A stretch of DNA of 64,000 bases from assembly GCF_900176885.1 (NCBI RefSeq), contig NZ_LT839648.1:1081049-1145048 (forward strand). The letters run 5' to 3'. The position numbers and the translations under genes are program-made. This DNA comes from Oceanobacillus senegalensis (GTDB lineage: Bacteria; Bacillota; Bacilli; Bacillales; Amphibacillaceae). This document shows, piece after piece, positions 19,315 to 28,144 of this stretch. How positions within the stretch are numbered: the stretch's first letter is position 1; every line of letters begins with the position of its first letter. Under the pieces are notes generated by a model. The model was given only the letters and a program-made list of their open reading frames with translations. It was not told the origin of the DNA and made no database searches.

Positions 19315-19399
19315 ACTATGGAATAGAGTTAATACACATCATATATATTTTGTGACTCAATAACTAATTTTTTAAGAAAACAGCTATTGTAATTGACAA

Positions 19400-19428
19400 T
19401 CATAAGTTAATTCATGTGTTCATATACT
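19400..19428 (+). promoter_or_regulatory. Possible sigma-E promoter for spoIVFA-spoIVFB
   Basis: TCATAAG and CATATACT are 14 bases apart, resembling the mother-cell sigma-E pattern (TCATATT, 14 bases, CATACAAT). The B. subtilis operon is known to be sigma-E dependent. The match is partial. Confidence 0.4.
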
Positions 19429-19460
19429 TGTACAAATGCTGGTGAAGGATAGTGAGGATA

Positions 19461-20228
19461 ATGGATAAGGGAGTTAAAAGAGTACGTAAATCAATTGAGC
19501 GTAGGAAGAAATTAAGGGGGGGGGTTTCAAAAGGCAATCAGATAAGGAAGGTATACCCTAGTTTGCCTCAGGAAGAGGAGAAACATGGGTATTATCCATT
19601 TTTTGCAGATGATAATGGTGATAATACGGGGGAAAACAGCATGGTTGCTGGACTTGTTCTTAAAGGAATGCTATCAGTGATGCTTTTCCTAGGTATTGCA
19701 TTAATGGAACAATCTGATTCACAGGTTCTCGAGACTCCAAAAGCTTGGACAAGTCATGCGTTAACAGAAGAATTTCCTTTTGCCCAGGTGAATGAGTGGT
19801 ACCGTGAAACGTTTGGCAGTCCATTGGGTTTCTCCCCGGAATATCCGCAAACTAATGGATTAAGTGAATCTTTAGTTCTCCCAGTGAGTGGCAGTATTAC
19901 AGAATCATTCCATACTAATGGAAAAGGAATTATGATAACACCTGGAGAAACTACGGAAGTTTCCGCTCTACGTGAAGGAATTGTTATTTTTGCTGGAAAT
20001 GACCAAGAAACCAACAAAACTGTAGTTGTTCAGCATTCAAATGGCACAACCAGTAGTTATGGGCACTTAAGTGATATAGATGTTCATTTATATCAATTTG
20101 TGGCTAATAATCAACCATTGGGTACGTTTAAGCCATCTGTAGATAATGAAATGGTTTACTTTGCTATTGAAAAAGATAATAAATTTATTGATCCAGTTCA
20201 GGTGATTCAAGTCGATGAACAGCCATAG
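19461..20228 (+). CDS. spoIVFA: Stage IV sporulation protein FA (SpoIVFB regulator)
   Basis: Holds and regulates the intramembrane protease SpoIVFB in the outer forespore membrane, delaying pro-sigma-K cleavage. I take ATG 19461 (255 residues); a GTG at 19452 is in frame but too near the AAGGA site. The N-terminus is basic and cytoplasmic, a membrane span lies at about residues 62-82 (VAGLVLKGMLSVMLFLGIAL), and the C-terminal half is a degenerate LytM/M23-like domain (GKGIMITPGETTEVSALREG). A run of nine G at 19516-19524 encodes Arg-Gly-Gly and is a possible slippage site. The last 14 bases overlap spoIVFB. Confidence 0.9.
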   Translation: MDKGVKRVRKSIERRKKLRGGVSKGNQIRKVYPSLPQEEEKHGYYPFFADDNGDNTGENSMVAGLVLKGMLSVMLFLGIALMEQSDSQVLETPKAWTSHALTEEFPFAQVNEWYRETFGSPLGFSPEYPQTNGLSESLVLPVSGSITESFHTNGKGIMITPGETTEVSALREGIVIFAGNDQETNKTVVVQHSNGTTSSYGHLSDIDVHLYQFVANNQPLGTFKPSVDNEMVYFAIEKDNKFIDPVQVIQVDEQP

Positions 20229-21075
20229 TATTCTTCCAAAAATACAAATTCATCCAGTTTTATTAATTTTTATTATCATTTCTATAGTAACAGGAACATT
20301 TATGGAGCTTTTCATTATATTATCCATCGTGCTTATTCATGAACTAGGACATTATATGATGGCCAAATTTTTTAAATGGCGGATTAGAAGAATTATGCTA
20401 TGGGTATTTGGAGGTGTTTTAGATACAGACGAACATGGGAACCGTCCTATAAATGAGGAAGCATTAGTAACCGTGGCAGGACCATTTCAACATGTGGTTA
20501 TACACCTGCTTTTATTTTTTTTGTCTTTTCTAGATACAATACCTTCGGGAATCCTAGAAATAGCATTCTATTATAATTCAATCATTCTTTTATTTAATCT
20601 TTTACCGATATTTCCGCTAGACGGAGGGAAATTTATATTATTGATATTATCAAAATACTTTCCCTATAAGCAGGCATATCATGGGATGATTATTTTCTCT
20701 ATCGTTTTTAGCATCATTTTCATTATTTTGCAATTGACAATATTTTCCTTTACACTCAGTGCTATATTCATTTTGCTCTTTTTACTAATGGAAAACTGGA
20801 CGGAATGGAAGCGAAGATATTACGTATTTATTCGATTTTTATTAAATCGATACGAAGGAGAGTCTCATGTCTCAAAGGTCCATCCGATAACTGTGTCTTC
20901 GGAAAGCACCTTCATGGATGTCTTTTCACGCTTTAGACGTGAGAAAAAACACCCTATCTATATTACTTATCCTGAAAAAGAGCGGATAGCAGTAGATGAA
21001 AATGATTGCCTACACACCTTCTTTAATCGTCATGAACATACTCAACCGATAGGGGACTTTTTTATAGACAACTAG
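20215..21075 (+). CDS. spoIVFB: Site-2 intramembrane metalloprotease SpoIVFB
   Basis: Cleaves pro-sigma-K in the mother cell after the forespore signal. The 286-residue protein has about six hydrophobic segments. The zinc motif HELGH is at residues 42-46, and the third ligand lies in NLLPIFPLDGGKF (Asp136), as in the B. subtilis enzyme. The C-terminal cytoplasmic part (from about residue 220) is CBS-like. The start lies within spoIVFA, so the protease and its inhibitor are translationally coupled. Confidence 0.95.
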   Translation: MNSHSILPKIQIHPVLLIFIIISIVTGTFMELFIILSIVLIHELGHYMMAKFFKWRIRRIMLWVFGGVLDTDEHGNRPINEEALVTVAGPFQHVVIHLLLFFLSFLDTIPSGILEIAFYYNSIILLFNLLPIFPLDGGKFILLILSKYFPYKQAYHGMIIFSIVFSIIFIILQLTIFSFTLSAIFILLFLLMENWTEWKRRYYVFIRFLLNRYEGESHVSKVHPITVSSESTFMDVFSRFRREKKHPIYITYPEKERIAVDENDCLHTFFNRHEHTQPIGDFFIDN

Positions 21076-21281
21076 GCTAAGCATAGAAATAAATTAATTT
21101 CCAAAAAGTATTTTTTACGAATGGTATTCTTAAAAGATTGTTGTTTATGAAATTGGTAAGTACTATCCACATTGATTCAGTGGCCATTTTTGGTTACTGC
21201 ACAATTAATACAATTGCGAGTAGTAATTGTCACAAAGCATAGATAACTCTATTAAAATTAACAAATAAGCTGAACCATTAC

Positions 21282-21309
21282 TTGACAATTATGCAATGTA
21301 AATGATAAT
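21282..21309 (+). promoter_or_regulatory. Probable sigma-A promoter for rplU
   Basis: TTGACA and GATAAT are 16 bases apart. This is the best promoter match in the 340-bp interval after spoIVFB. Confidence 0.6.
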
Positions 21310-21326
21310 ATCATTATGTTATTCAA

Positions 21327-21400
21327 AGTAGCACCAGTGCTACAACCGCACAGAGCAGGTTTCTAAACCATGATAGGTACCTGTATGGCGAGTCTGAGTG
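21327..21400 (+). promoter_or_regulatory. Ribosomal protein L21 leader RNA
   Basis: The transcribed interval before rplU holds a perfect small hairpin (GTAGCACCAGTGCTAC) followed by a structured stretch with AGGTACCTGT and GAGTCTGAG. This is the position of the L21 leader, a known autoregulatory element in Firmicutes. I assign it by position and general appearance; exact base pairs were not modelled. Confidence 0.55.
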
Positions 21401-21418
21401 AATTAAGGAGGTGCAAGT

Positions 21419-21727
21419 ATGTACGCAATTATTGAAACAGGTGGTAAACAACTAAAAGTTGAAGAAGGCCAAGAAATTTACGTTGAAAAAATTGCTGCAG
21501 ATCAAAATGAATCTGTAACATTTGATAAAGTTCTTTTCGTAAGCGGAGACGATGTTAAAGTTGGTGCTCCTTACGTTGAAGGTGCTACTGTAACTGCTAA
21601 GGTTGAAAAACAAGGCCGTCAAAAGAAAGTTACAGTTGTAAAATTCAAACCAAAGAAAAACTATCATCGTAAACAAGGTCATCGTCAGCCTTACACTAAA
21701 TTAGTAATCGAAAAAATTAATGCATAA
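21419..21727 (+). CDS. rplU: 50S ribosomal protein L21
   Basis: Structural protein of the large ribosomal subunit that binds 23S rRNA. The 102 residues start [18 protein letters not shown], typical of L21, and end in a basic segment ([18 protein letters not shown]) that contacts rRNA. The ribosome binding site is AAGGAGG. It is the first gene of the rplU-prp-rpmA operon. Confidence 0.98.
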   Translation: MYAIIETGGKQLKVEEGQEIYVEKIAADQNESVTFDKVLFVSGDDVKVGAPYVEGATVTAKVEKQGRQKKVTVVKFKPKKNYHRKQGHRQPYTKLVIEKINA

Positions 21728-21739
21728 GGATATAAGTAA

Positions 21740-22075
21740 ATGATTCAAGTAACTGTATTAAGGAGAAACAATCGAATAACTGCAATTAAGATGTCTGGAC
21801 ATGCGGATAGTGGTCCATACGGATATGATTTAGTATGTGCAGGTGCTTCAGCAGTATCTATTGGAACGGTTAATGCAGTGATGGAATTATGCGACATCGA
21901 ATTAGATATAGATCAAGGTGCAGATGGTGGCTATTTATACGTTACTATACCTGAAATTCTTGATTCTCAATTGTTGGATAAAGTTCAGCTCTTATTCGAA
22001 GGGATGCTTATTTCTTTAAAGTCAATGGAACTGGAATATGGTCAGTTCATTCAAATTAAAGATACTCAAGGTTAA
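21740..22075 (+). CDS. prp: Ribosomal-processing cysteine protease Prp
   Basis: Removes the N-terminal extension of ribosomal protein L27 in Firmicutes. The 111-residue protein has the conserved catalytic pair in GHADSGPYGYDLVCAGAS: the His of GHA and the Cys of VCAG. It sits between rplU and rpmA, exactly next to its substrate gene, which itself carries the cleavable extension. In B. subtilis the gene was called ysxB. Confidence 0.95.
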   Translation: MIQVTVLRRNNRITAIKMSGHADSGPYGYDLVCAGASAVSIGTVNAVMELCDIELDIDQGADGGYLYVTIPEILDSQLLDKVQLLFEGMLISLKSMELEYGQFIQIKDTQG

Positions 22076-22381
<306 letters not shown>

Positions 22382-22385
22382 AAAT

Positions 22386-22421
22386 AAAACTCCAGCCACT
22401 TTGTTGGTTGGAGTTTTTTTA
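22386..22421 (+). terminator. Rho-independent terminator after rpmA
   Basis: AAAACTCCAGCCA pairs with TGGTTGGAGTTTT, followed by T residues. Confidence 0.87.
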
Positions 22422-22537
22422 TTATGGATACCATGGATATGCTGTGAAGGACTCGTTATCAAGTATAATAATTGTAGGAATATATGGACTTTCGGTTAAT
22501 TTCTGCTATACTTTCATAATAATGGGGGAGGGAGATT

Positions 22538-23050
22538 ATGGTAGAGATAGAAGTTGTACGTCTACTTCAACATTATCGTCATGATCTTATGAATCGTTTG
22601 CAATTAGTTCAAGGATATTTAAGTATGGGGAAAACAGAAAAAGCAGCATCAAAAATGAATGAGTTGTTCTCTTATTTAAATGAGGAACGGAAGCTGATTG
22701 GTTTAGAAGCACCGAATTTTATTTTATGGCTTATACAGTTTAATCATTCTTACAAAAATTTTCGTATGGCTTATACCATACATATTGAAAATGAATCACT
22801 ACATGAGTATGATCAGATTTTATTATCGAAAAGTAAATATATTATGAATTATCTAGAGGAAACATGCAATCCGTCAGAATTATATTACATAGATTTTGTT
22901 TTGCAAGAAAATAATGAATCGAGTGTGATAGAAGGACACTTTCTTGTGGAAGGATTCCACAATCATACTTTTACGATTAATGAAGAAAATATAGACATCA
23001 TTCAAAATGAGGAAGGAATCATTGGTAGATTTCAGCTTCAAAGGAATTAG
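22538..23050 (+). CDS. spo0B: Sporulation phosphotransferase Spo0B
   Basis: Passes phosphate from Spo0F to Spo0A in the sporulation phosphorelay. The 170-residue protein begins with the helical-hairpin segment [20 protein letters not shown]; the His of the RHD triplet is the phosphorylated residue in the family. The rest is a poorly conserved, degenerate HATPase-like domain. It stands directly upstream of obg, as in B. subtilis, where Obg is also needed for the phosphorelay. The ribosome binding site is GGGGGAGGGAG. Confidence 0.92.
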   Translation: MVEIEVVRLLQHYRHDLMNRLQLVQGYLSMGKTEKAASKMNELFSYLNEERKLIGLEAPNFILWLIQFNHSYKNFRMAYTIHIENESLHEYDQILLSKSKYIMNYLEETCNPSELYYIDFVLQENNESSVIEGHFLVEGFHNHTFTINEENIDIIQNEEGIIGRFQLQRN

Positions 23051-23063
23051 TGAGGTGAAAGAA

Positions 23064-24344
23064 ATGTTTGTAGATCAGGTTAGTGTGTACGTCAAAGCTG
23101 GTGATGGCGGGAACGGACTGGTTGCCTACCGGAGAGAGAAATACGTTCCAAAGGGCGGACCAGCAGGTGGCGATGGAGGTAATGGTGCTGACATTGTTTT
23201 CGAAGTGGATGAAGGGTTAAATACATTAATGGAATTTCGGTATAATCGCCATTTCAAAGGTAAACGTGGTGAAAATGGAATGAGCAAAAATCAGCATGGT
23301 AAAAATGCTGATCCATTGGTTATTCCTGTTCCACCGGGAACGACTGTTATTGATGAGGATACAGGAGAAACCATTGCGGATTTAACTTCACATGGACAGA
23401 GGGCTGTAATTGTTCATGGAGGGCGAGGAGGAAGAGGTAACTCTCGTTTTGCTACGCCGAGAAATCCAGCTCCTGAATTTGCTGAAAACGGAGAGCCTGG
23501 TGAAGAAAAAAATATTCGAGTAGAATTAAAAGTAATTGCAGATGTTGGTTTAGTTGGCTTTCCAAGTGTTGGTAAATCAACATTTATTTCGGTGGTTAGT
23601 GCAGCTAAACCTAAGATTGCTGATTATCATTTTACCACTTTATCACCCAATCTTGGAGTAGTTGACACGGAGGATCATCGAAGCTTTGTTATGGCTGATT
23701 TGCCTGGGCTTATTGAGGGGGCTCATGAAGGAGTCGGGCTAGGACATCAATTCCTTCGTCATGTCGAACGCACTCGTTTAATCGTTCATGTTATTGATAT
23801 GGCTGGTATAGAGGGTAGAGACCCGTATGAGGATTTTGAAAAAATTAATAACGAACTGAAAGAGTATGATCCTAGTTTATTAAAACGCCCACAAATCATT
23901 GCAGCTAACAAAATGGACATGCCAGGTGCAGAAGATAATTTGAAAGAGTTTAAAGAAAAGCTCAATGAGGATATACCGACTTATGAAATTTCAGCATTAA
24001 CAAAGGATGGGGTAAGAGCTATTCTCTTTGCAATTGCTGATAAATTAGAAGAGACACCGAAGATTTCACCAGAAATAGATGAACCGGAAAAAGAAGTTGT
24101 GTATCGATATCAAAGAGAAGAAGAACCTTTTGCCATTTCAAGGGATGATGATGGAGCATACGTGCTTTCTGGAACCAAGATTGAGAAACTATTCAAAATG
24201 ACGGATTTTGCAAGAGATGAAGCAATTCAACGGTTTTCTCGTCAACTACGAGGAATGGGTGTGGATGATGCCTTGAGAGAAAGAGGAGCTAAGGACGGAG
24301 ATACCATTCGTTTGCTTGACTTTGAATTTGAATTTGTTGATTAA
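23064..24344 (+). CDS. obg: Obg/CgtA-family GTPase
   Basis: Essential GTPase linked to 50S subunit assembly, the stress response and Spo0A activation. The start ATG at 23064 follows GAGGTG; a longer reading from 23007 runs into spo0B and lacks the family N-terminus [18 protein letters not shown]. The 426 residues comprise the glycine-rich Obg domain (about 1-158), the G domain with GFPSVGKST, the DLPGL switch and NKMD, and the C-terminal OCT domain. Only 13 bases separate it from spo0B. Confidence 0.97.
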   Translation: MFVDQVSVYVKAGDGGNGLVAYRREKYVPKGGPAGGDGGNGADIVFEVDEGLNTLMEFRYNRHFKGKRGENGMSKNQHGKNADPLVIPVPPGTTVIDEDTGETIADLTSHGQRAVIVHGGRGGRGNSRFATPRNPAPEFAENGEPGEEKNIRVELKVIADVGLVGFPSVGKSTFISVVSAAKPKIADYHFTTLSPNLGVVDTEDHRSFVMADLPGLIEGAHEGVGLGHQFLRHVERTRLIVHVIDMAGIEGRDPYEDFEKINNELKEYDPSLLKRPQIIAANKMDMPGAEDNLKEFKEKLNEDIPTYEISALTKDGVRAILFAIADKLEETPKISPEIDEPEKEVVYRYQREEEPFAISRDDDGAYVLSGTKIEKLFKMTDFARDEAIQRFSRQLRGMGVDDALRERGAKDGDTIRLLDFEFEFVD

Positions 24345-24386
24345 TAAAATTACTTAATTTTTAGAGAGAAATTAGGGGGAGATTTC

Positions 24387-25241
24387 GTGACAACCATAGG
24401 ATATTTAGGACCAAAGGGAACATTTACTAAAATGGCAGTAGATTCTGTTTTTAATGGGGAAGAAAAAGTGAGTTTTACTACAATTCCAGAATGTATTGAT
24501 GCTGTTGAGCAAGGAACAATAGATATTGGTGTCGTCCCAGTAGAAAATGCTATTGAAGGGACAGTTCAATTAACGGTTGATTATCTTGTCCATCAAGTTC
24601 GGTTACCTATAACAGCAGAAATTGTGGTACCGATAAAACAACATTTGTTAGTACATCCTAATTTTTACGGTGATTTTTCTGATATTAAAGAAATACATTC
24701 ACATAGTCATGCAATTGCACAATGTCACCAGTTTATTCATAGGGATCTTCCTAATGCAGCGATTCAATACTCTTCTTCTACCGGTAGAGCGGCAGAATTA
24801 ATAAGTGAGAAATTAGATGAACCTATTGCAGCTATTGGGAATGAGCTAGCAGCAAAAGAATATAATCTTAAAATTTTAAAGGAAGATATTCATGATTATC
24901 CAAATAACCATACGAGATTTGTTGTTCTTACTAAAGATGAGGAATTATTAAAGATTAAACATAGTAAGGAAGGCGAAAAAACAAGTCTCCTAATTACATT
25001 GCCAGATGACGAATCTGGTGCATTACATCAAATTTTATCTGCCTTTGCTTGGAGAAAGATGAATTTATCCAAAATTGAATCCAGGCCAACAAAAACAGGG
25101 TTAGGAAATTACTTTTTTATAGTGGATGTCGATCAGGAATATGATGATGCCCTATTCCCTGGAGTGAAAGCGGAATTAGAAGCATTGGGCTGTAATGTAA
25201 CAGTATTAGGAACTTATCCAGTTTATAATATGAAATTATAA
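24387..25241 (+). CDS. pheA: Prephenate dehydratase with ACT domain
   Basis: Converts prephenate to phenylpyruvate in phenylalanine synthesis. The GTG start at 24387 follows GGGGGAG. Of 284 residues, about 1-180 are the catalytic domain (GYLGPKGTFT, VPVENAIEGTVQLTVD, NNHTRFVVL) and about 198-275 the ACT regulatory domain with SGALHQILSAFAWR and ESRPTKTGLGNY, where phenylalanine binds. The ACT-domain gene pheB, which lies before pheA in B. subtilis, is absent. Confidence 0.97.
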   Translation: MTTIGYLGPKGTFTKMAVDSVFNGEEKVSFTTIPECIDAVEQGTIDIGVVPVENAIEGTVQLTVDYLVHQVRLPITAEIVVPIKQHLLVHPNFYGDFSDIKEIHSHSHAIAQCHQFIHRDLPNAAIQYSSSTGRAAELISEKLDEPIAAIGNELAAKEYNLKILKEDIHDYPNNHTRFVVLTKDEELLKIKHSKEGEKTSLLITLPDDESGALHQILSAFAWRKMNLSKIESRPTKTGLGNYFFIVDVDQEYDDALFPGVKAELEALGCNVTVLGTYPVYNMKL

Positions 25242-25247
25242 TTCTTT

Positions 25248-25281
25248 CCGTTGATCTTTAAGAAGGTCAACGGTTTTTCTA
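25248..25281 (+). terminator. Rho-independent terminator after pheA
   Basis: CCGTTGATCTT pairs with AAGGTCAACGG around TAAG, followed by TTTTTCT. Confidence 0.85.
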
Positions 25282-25471
25282 AGGGTATTTTTGGAAACTT
25301 TTTGCTCTTACATCGTATTTTGTAGAATTATTATATTGGAGTGCTATAGTAAAAAAATCCTTTCTGTAATATGTTTCTACTCATTTGGTAAACATTTATC
25401 CATTTCTTGCATATGTTGATATAGTAATTAGCCCAGTTTTATAGAAGAAAATGAAAGGAGTATGGTTCATT

Positions 25472-26365
25472 TTGAAGATACACATCGTGCAAAAAGGGGA
25501 TACATTATGGGAATTAGCGAAACAGTATGGTGTGGATTTTGAAGAATTAAAACAAGCGAATTCACAGTTAGCTACTCCGGATATGATTATGCCTGGTATG
25601 AAAATTAAGATTCCAAGTACTACCAAAGCTGTAAAAAAAGAGCAGAAAGTGAAGGAAACACCAAAACCTGTAAAAAAAGAAACGAAGAAACCATACAAGG
25701 ATACTTCACCAAAGCCAATGCCTGTCATTGAAGAAGATGATAAAGAAAAACCAAAAAAAGTAAAACCGGAGATGCCGGTGCAACCGCCACAACTACCAAT
25801 GCAGCCAATTATGCAGGCACCAACAATCATAGATCAAGACTTTGATTTTTACTTTCCTAAGATGCCGAGTTATCCAGAAAAAGAAAAACCAAAGGAAAAA
25901 GCAAAAAAGGAACCTGTAGTTCAACCGAAACCAGAAAAAGAACCAATGCATCATGCTCCAATACAACAACCGATGCATCATCCTATGCCATCTATGCTTC
26001 CATGTTGTTTTTATGTTCATCCATGTCATCATCCATGTCATCACCCATGTCATCCACCTGTACCTCATCCAGCGTTTATGCCTGATATGTTCATGCCAGC
26101 ACAACCAGCTCAAGGGTTTCCAGTAGAATCAGATGATTGTGGCTGTGGTGGTAATTCACCAACGATGACACAAGAAATGCCAATGAATTATTATCCGAAT
26201 CCAGGATTTCAACCAATGATGCCTTCTGAACAGCACATGCAAGGACAAATGTATCCTCCACAATACCAAGGTCAAGACATCTCTTTTAATTATCCAAGTC
26301 CACCAACTTTCCCGAATTTTGCAGGATCACAGCATAGAGAGAATGAAGAAAGTGAAAACGAATAA
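25472..26365 (+). CDS. safA: Spore morphogenetic protein SafA
   Basis: Inner-coat organiser that binds SpoVID and localises to the cortex/coat boundary. I take the TTG at 25472 (297 residues) since the protein then begins MKIHIVQKGDTLWELAKQYG, as SafA does; an ATG at 25451 would add seven residues across the AAAGGAG site. A LysM domain fills residues about 2-47. A Lys/Pro-rich linker follows. Residues about 165-200 are His/Cys/Pro-rich with repeated CHHP units, and the C-terminus is rich in Met, Pro and Gln. In B. subtilis the nad genes lie on one side and coxA on the other. Confidence 0.9.
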   Translation: MKIHIVQKGDTLWELAKQYGVDFEELKQANSQLATPDMIMPGMKIKIPSTTKAVKKEQKVKETPKPVKKETKKPYKDTSPKPMPVIEEDDKEKPKKVKPEMPVQPPQLPMQPIMQAPTIIDQDFDFYFPKMPSYPEKEKPKEKAKKEPVVQPKPEKEPMHHAPIQQPMHHPMPSMLPCCFYVHPCHHPCHHPCHPPVPHPAFMPDMFMPAQPAQGFPVESDDCGCGGNSPTMTQEMPMNYYPNPGFQPMMPSEQHMQGQMYPPQYQGQDISFNYPSPPTFPNFAGSQHRENEESENE

Positions 26366-26401
26366 ATCAGCATTTTTGCTATCTTTTTTTATGGCATTCG
26401 G

Positions 26402-26430
26402 ACCGCTCAGATAAACTGAGCGGTTTTTTT
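26402..26430 (+). terminator. Rho-independent terminator after safA
   Basis: ACCGCTCAG pairs with CTGAGCGGT, followed by seven T. The rest of the 320-bp interval to nadE holds a 37-codon reading frame without a ribosome binding site and a probable promoter. Confidence 0.88.
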
Positions 26431-26605
26431 ACTTTGTAAGAACATTGGACTGCATGATTGGCTTAAAAGGAGTACCTTTTGCTAATACGGGTGTTGAGAC
26501 ATTATTTGGTGGAATTTATGTGGTAGTGTTACTCTATTTTCATCATGAAAGGAAAAGGGACGGTTAAACTATAGACGGAAGGACAATAGCAAAACAGCCG
26601 TTTTT

Positions 26606-26633
26606 TTGAATTTTATTGTATTAATGGTAAAAT
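26606..26633 (+). promoter_or_regulatory. Possible sigma-A promoter for nadE
   Basis: TTGAAT and TAAAAT are 16 bases apart, 55 bases before the nadE start. Confidence 0.4.
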
Positions 26634-26687
26634 TATCTTATACTTCATATTTAATGTTGTTTTACCTTACATAAGGGGGACTTAAGA

Positions 26688-27428
26688 ATGGAAAAGCATG
26701 TGAATGCAATTATAGATTGGCTTAGACAGCAGTTACAGAAGACTGGCGCTAAGGGTTTTGTAGTTGGTGTAAGTGGTGGGATTGATTCTGCGGTAGTTGC
26801 TAATCTTATTAAACAGGCTGCACCAGAAAATTCACTAGGTGTTTTATTACCAATTTATACAAAGCCTGAACATATGACAGATGGCCAAAAAGTTATTGAT
26901 CAGTCTGGTATTTCATCATTAACACTTGATTTGACTGATACGCATGAACTCATGTATGGATATATTAGAAATCAATTGGAAAAAAAGGGAGACTTTAAGG
27001 AGGACACAGACCAAATAGTCGGTGCGAATTTACGAGCAAGGTTACGAATGAGTGCATTGTACACCGTTGCAACGAATTACGGTTATTTGGTGGTAGGTAC
27101 TGACAATGCTGCTGAATGGTACACTGGATATTTTACGAAGTACGGAGATGGTGGTGTAGATATTTTACCGTTAGTTGATTTTACGAAATCAGAAGTTTAT
27201 GAAATGGCAAAACATCTTCATGTACCAGAAACAGTTATAAATAAAGCGCCAAGTGCAGATTTATGGGAAAATCAAACCGATGAGAATGAAATGGGAACAA
27301 CCTATGCTCGTATTGATGCTTATCTTAGAGGAGAAGATATCCCTGAAAAAGATAAGGAAATTATTGAAAGACTTCACAAACGATCTGCCCATAAGCGGGA
27401 AGGTCTGCCACAATTTAGAAGATCTTAA
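26688..27428 (+). CDS. nadE: NH3-dependent NAD+ synthetase
   Basis: Amidates nicotinic acid adenine dinucleotide to NAD+ in the cytoplasm. The 246-residue protein has the ATP pyrophosphatase loop SGGIDS at residues 29-34, the GTDNAAEWYTGYFTKYGDGG segment and PSADLWENQTDE, all typical of the family. There is no glutaminase domain, so ammonia is the likely nitrogen donor. The ribosome binding site is AAGGGGG. Its place between safA and the spore lipoprotein gene differs from B. subtilis, where these two genes adjoin. Confidence 0.96.
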   Translation: MEKHVNAIIDWLRQQLQKTGAKGFVVGVSGGIDSAVVANLIKQAAPENSLGVLLPIYTKPEHMTDGQKVIDQSGISSLTLDLTDTHELMYGYIRNQLEKKGDFKEDTDQIVGANLRARLRMSALYTVATNYGYLVVGTDNAAEWYTGYFTKYGDGGVDILPLVDFTKSEVYEMAKHLHVPETVINKAPSADLWENQTDENEMGTTYARIDAYLRGEDIPEKDKEIIERLHKRSAHKREGLPQFRRS

Positions 27429-27449
27429 ATTTCCTTTAATTAACTGAGT

Positions 27450-27494
27450 AAAACAACTTTCCTAAAACAAACTATTTGTAAGGGAGGTTGTTTT
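27450..27494 (+). promoter_or_regulatory. Inverted repeat that covers the lipoprotein gene's ribosome binding site
   Basis: AAAACAACTTTCCT (27450-27463) pairs with AGGGAGGTTGTTTT (27481-27494) at 12 of 14 positions across a 17-base loop. The right arm holds the AGGGAGG site and ends just before the ATG. The hairpin could limit translation or act as a weak terminator for nadE. Confidence 0.5.
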
Positions 27495-28058
27495 ATGTTG
27501 AAAAAGAAAACGATCTTTATTATAGGTTTTGTACTGACTGTAGCAGTTGGCTGTACAAACCAAGATGAAAATGCTCAAACAAATACAGACACTTTAGATA
27601 CACAGCCGATTCATTATGATTCGAAAAAAGAACATGAATCAAGAAATGTCAGTCCTAACAATCCCACCGCAGAACAGGGTAGATATCCAAAAGGTAAACA
27701 AGATATGATGGATATAGGTAATGTGGATTACCAGGATCCGTTTGTGAATGAAGAAACCCAACGTATTACTAAAGAGTTAACAAAAAATAGGGATATTATC
27801 CAAGCTCAGGTAGCATCTATTGACGATCGAATCATCGTTGCAGTTATGTTAAGAAAGCATTTTAATCATGATGCATCTAATGATTCGGAAGCAATCAAAA
27901 AAGAAGTAGAGAAAATGGTTCCAGATAAACAAATTATTGTGTATACAGATGATATTCAATGGGATCGGATGAAGAATTTTAATGCTCGATATAATGCAGG
28001 GAAAAATGGCGAAAATATAGAAGAATTTTTTGATAATCTTATTAATCAGACCGATTAA
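27495..28058 (+). CDS. YhcN/YlaJ-family sporulation lipoprotein (CoxA-like)
   Basis: A secreted lipoprotein of 187 residues. A basic start and hydrophobic stretch lead to the lipobox VAVGC, with Cys20 as the lipidation site. After a polar linker of about 75 residues, the C-terminal half (TQRITKELTKNRDIIQAQV, DDRIIVAVMLRKHF) fits the YhcN/YlaJ sporulation lipoprotein domain. In B. subtilis the family member coxA follows safA and acts in cortex formation; here nadE intervenes, so orthology to coxA is likely but not proved. The ATG starts inside a strong hairpin. Confidence 0.8.
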   Translation: MLKKKTIFIIGFVLTVAVGCTNQDENAQTNTDTLDTQPIHYDSKKEHESRNVSPNNPTAEQGRYPKGKQDMMDIGNVDYQDPFVNEETQRITKELTKNRDIIQAQVASIDDRIIVAVMLRKHFNHDASNDSEAIKKEVEKMVPDKQIIVYTDDIQWDRMKNFNARYNAGKNGENIEEFFDNLINQTD

Positions 28059-28086
28059 CCTTTGCTTTGGCAAAGGTTTTACTTTT
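28057..28086 (+). terminator. Probable terminator after the spore lipoprotein gene
   Basis: AACCTTTGC and GCAAAGGTT form a nine-base stem with a TTTG loop, followed by TTACTTTT. Confidence 0.7.
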
Positions 28087-28144
28087 ATATGGGCTAAATT
28101 TTTGATATAGTTAAAAAGGAAATTTCAAGAGAGGAGAATGCCCA

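Noticed and set aside
23007-23063. N-terminal extension of Obg into spo0B
   Set aside because: The GAGGTG site lies just before ATG 23064, and the canonical Obg N-terminus starts there.
25451-25471. ATG at 25451 as the start of SafA
   Set aside because: The added seven residues include the AAAGGAG ribosome binding site, and family members begin at the TTG-encoded MKIHIVQKGD.
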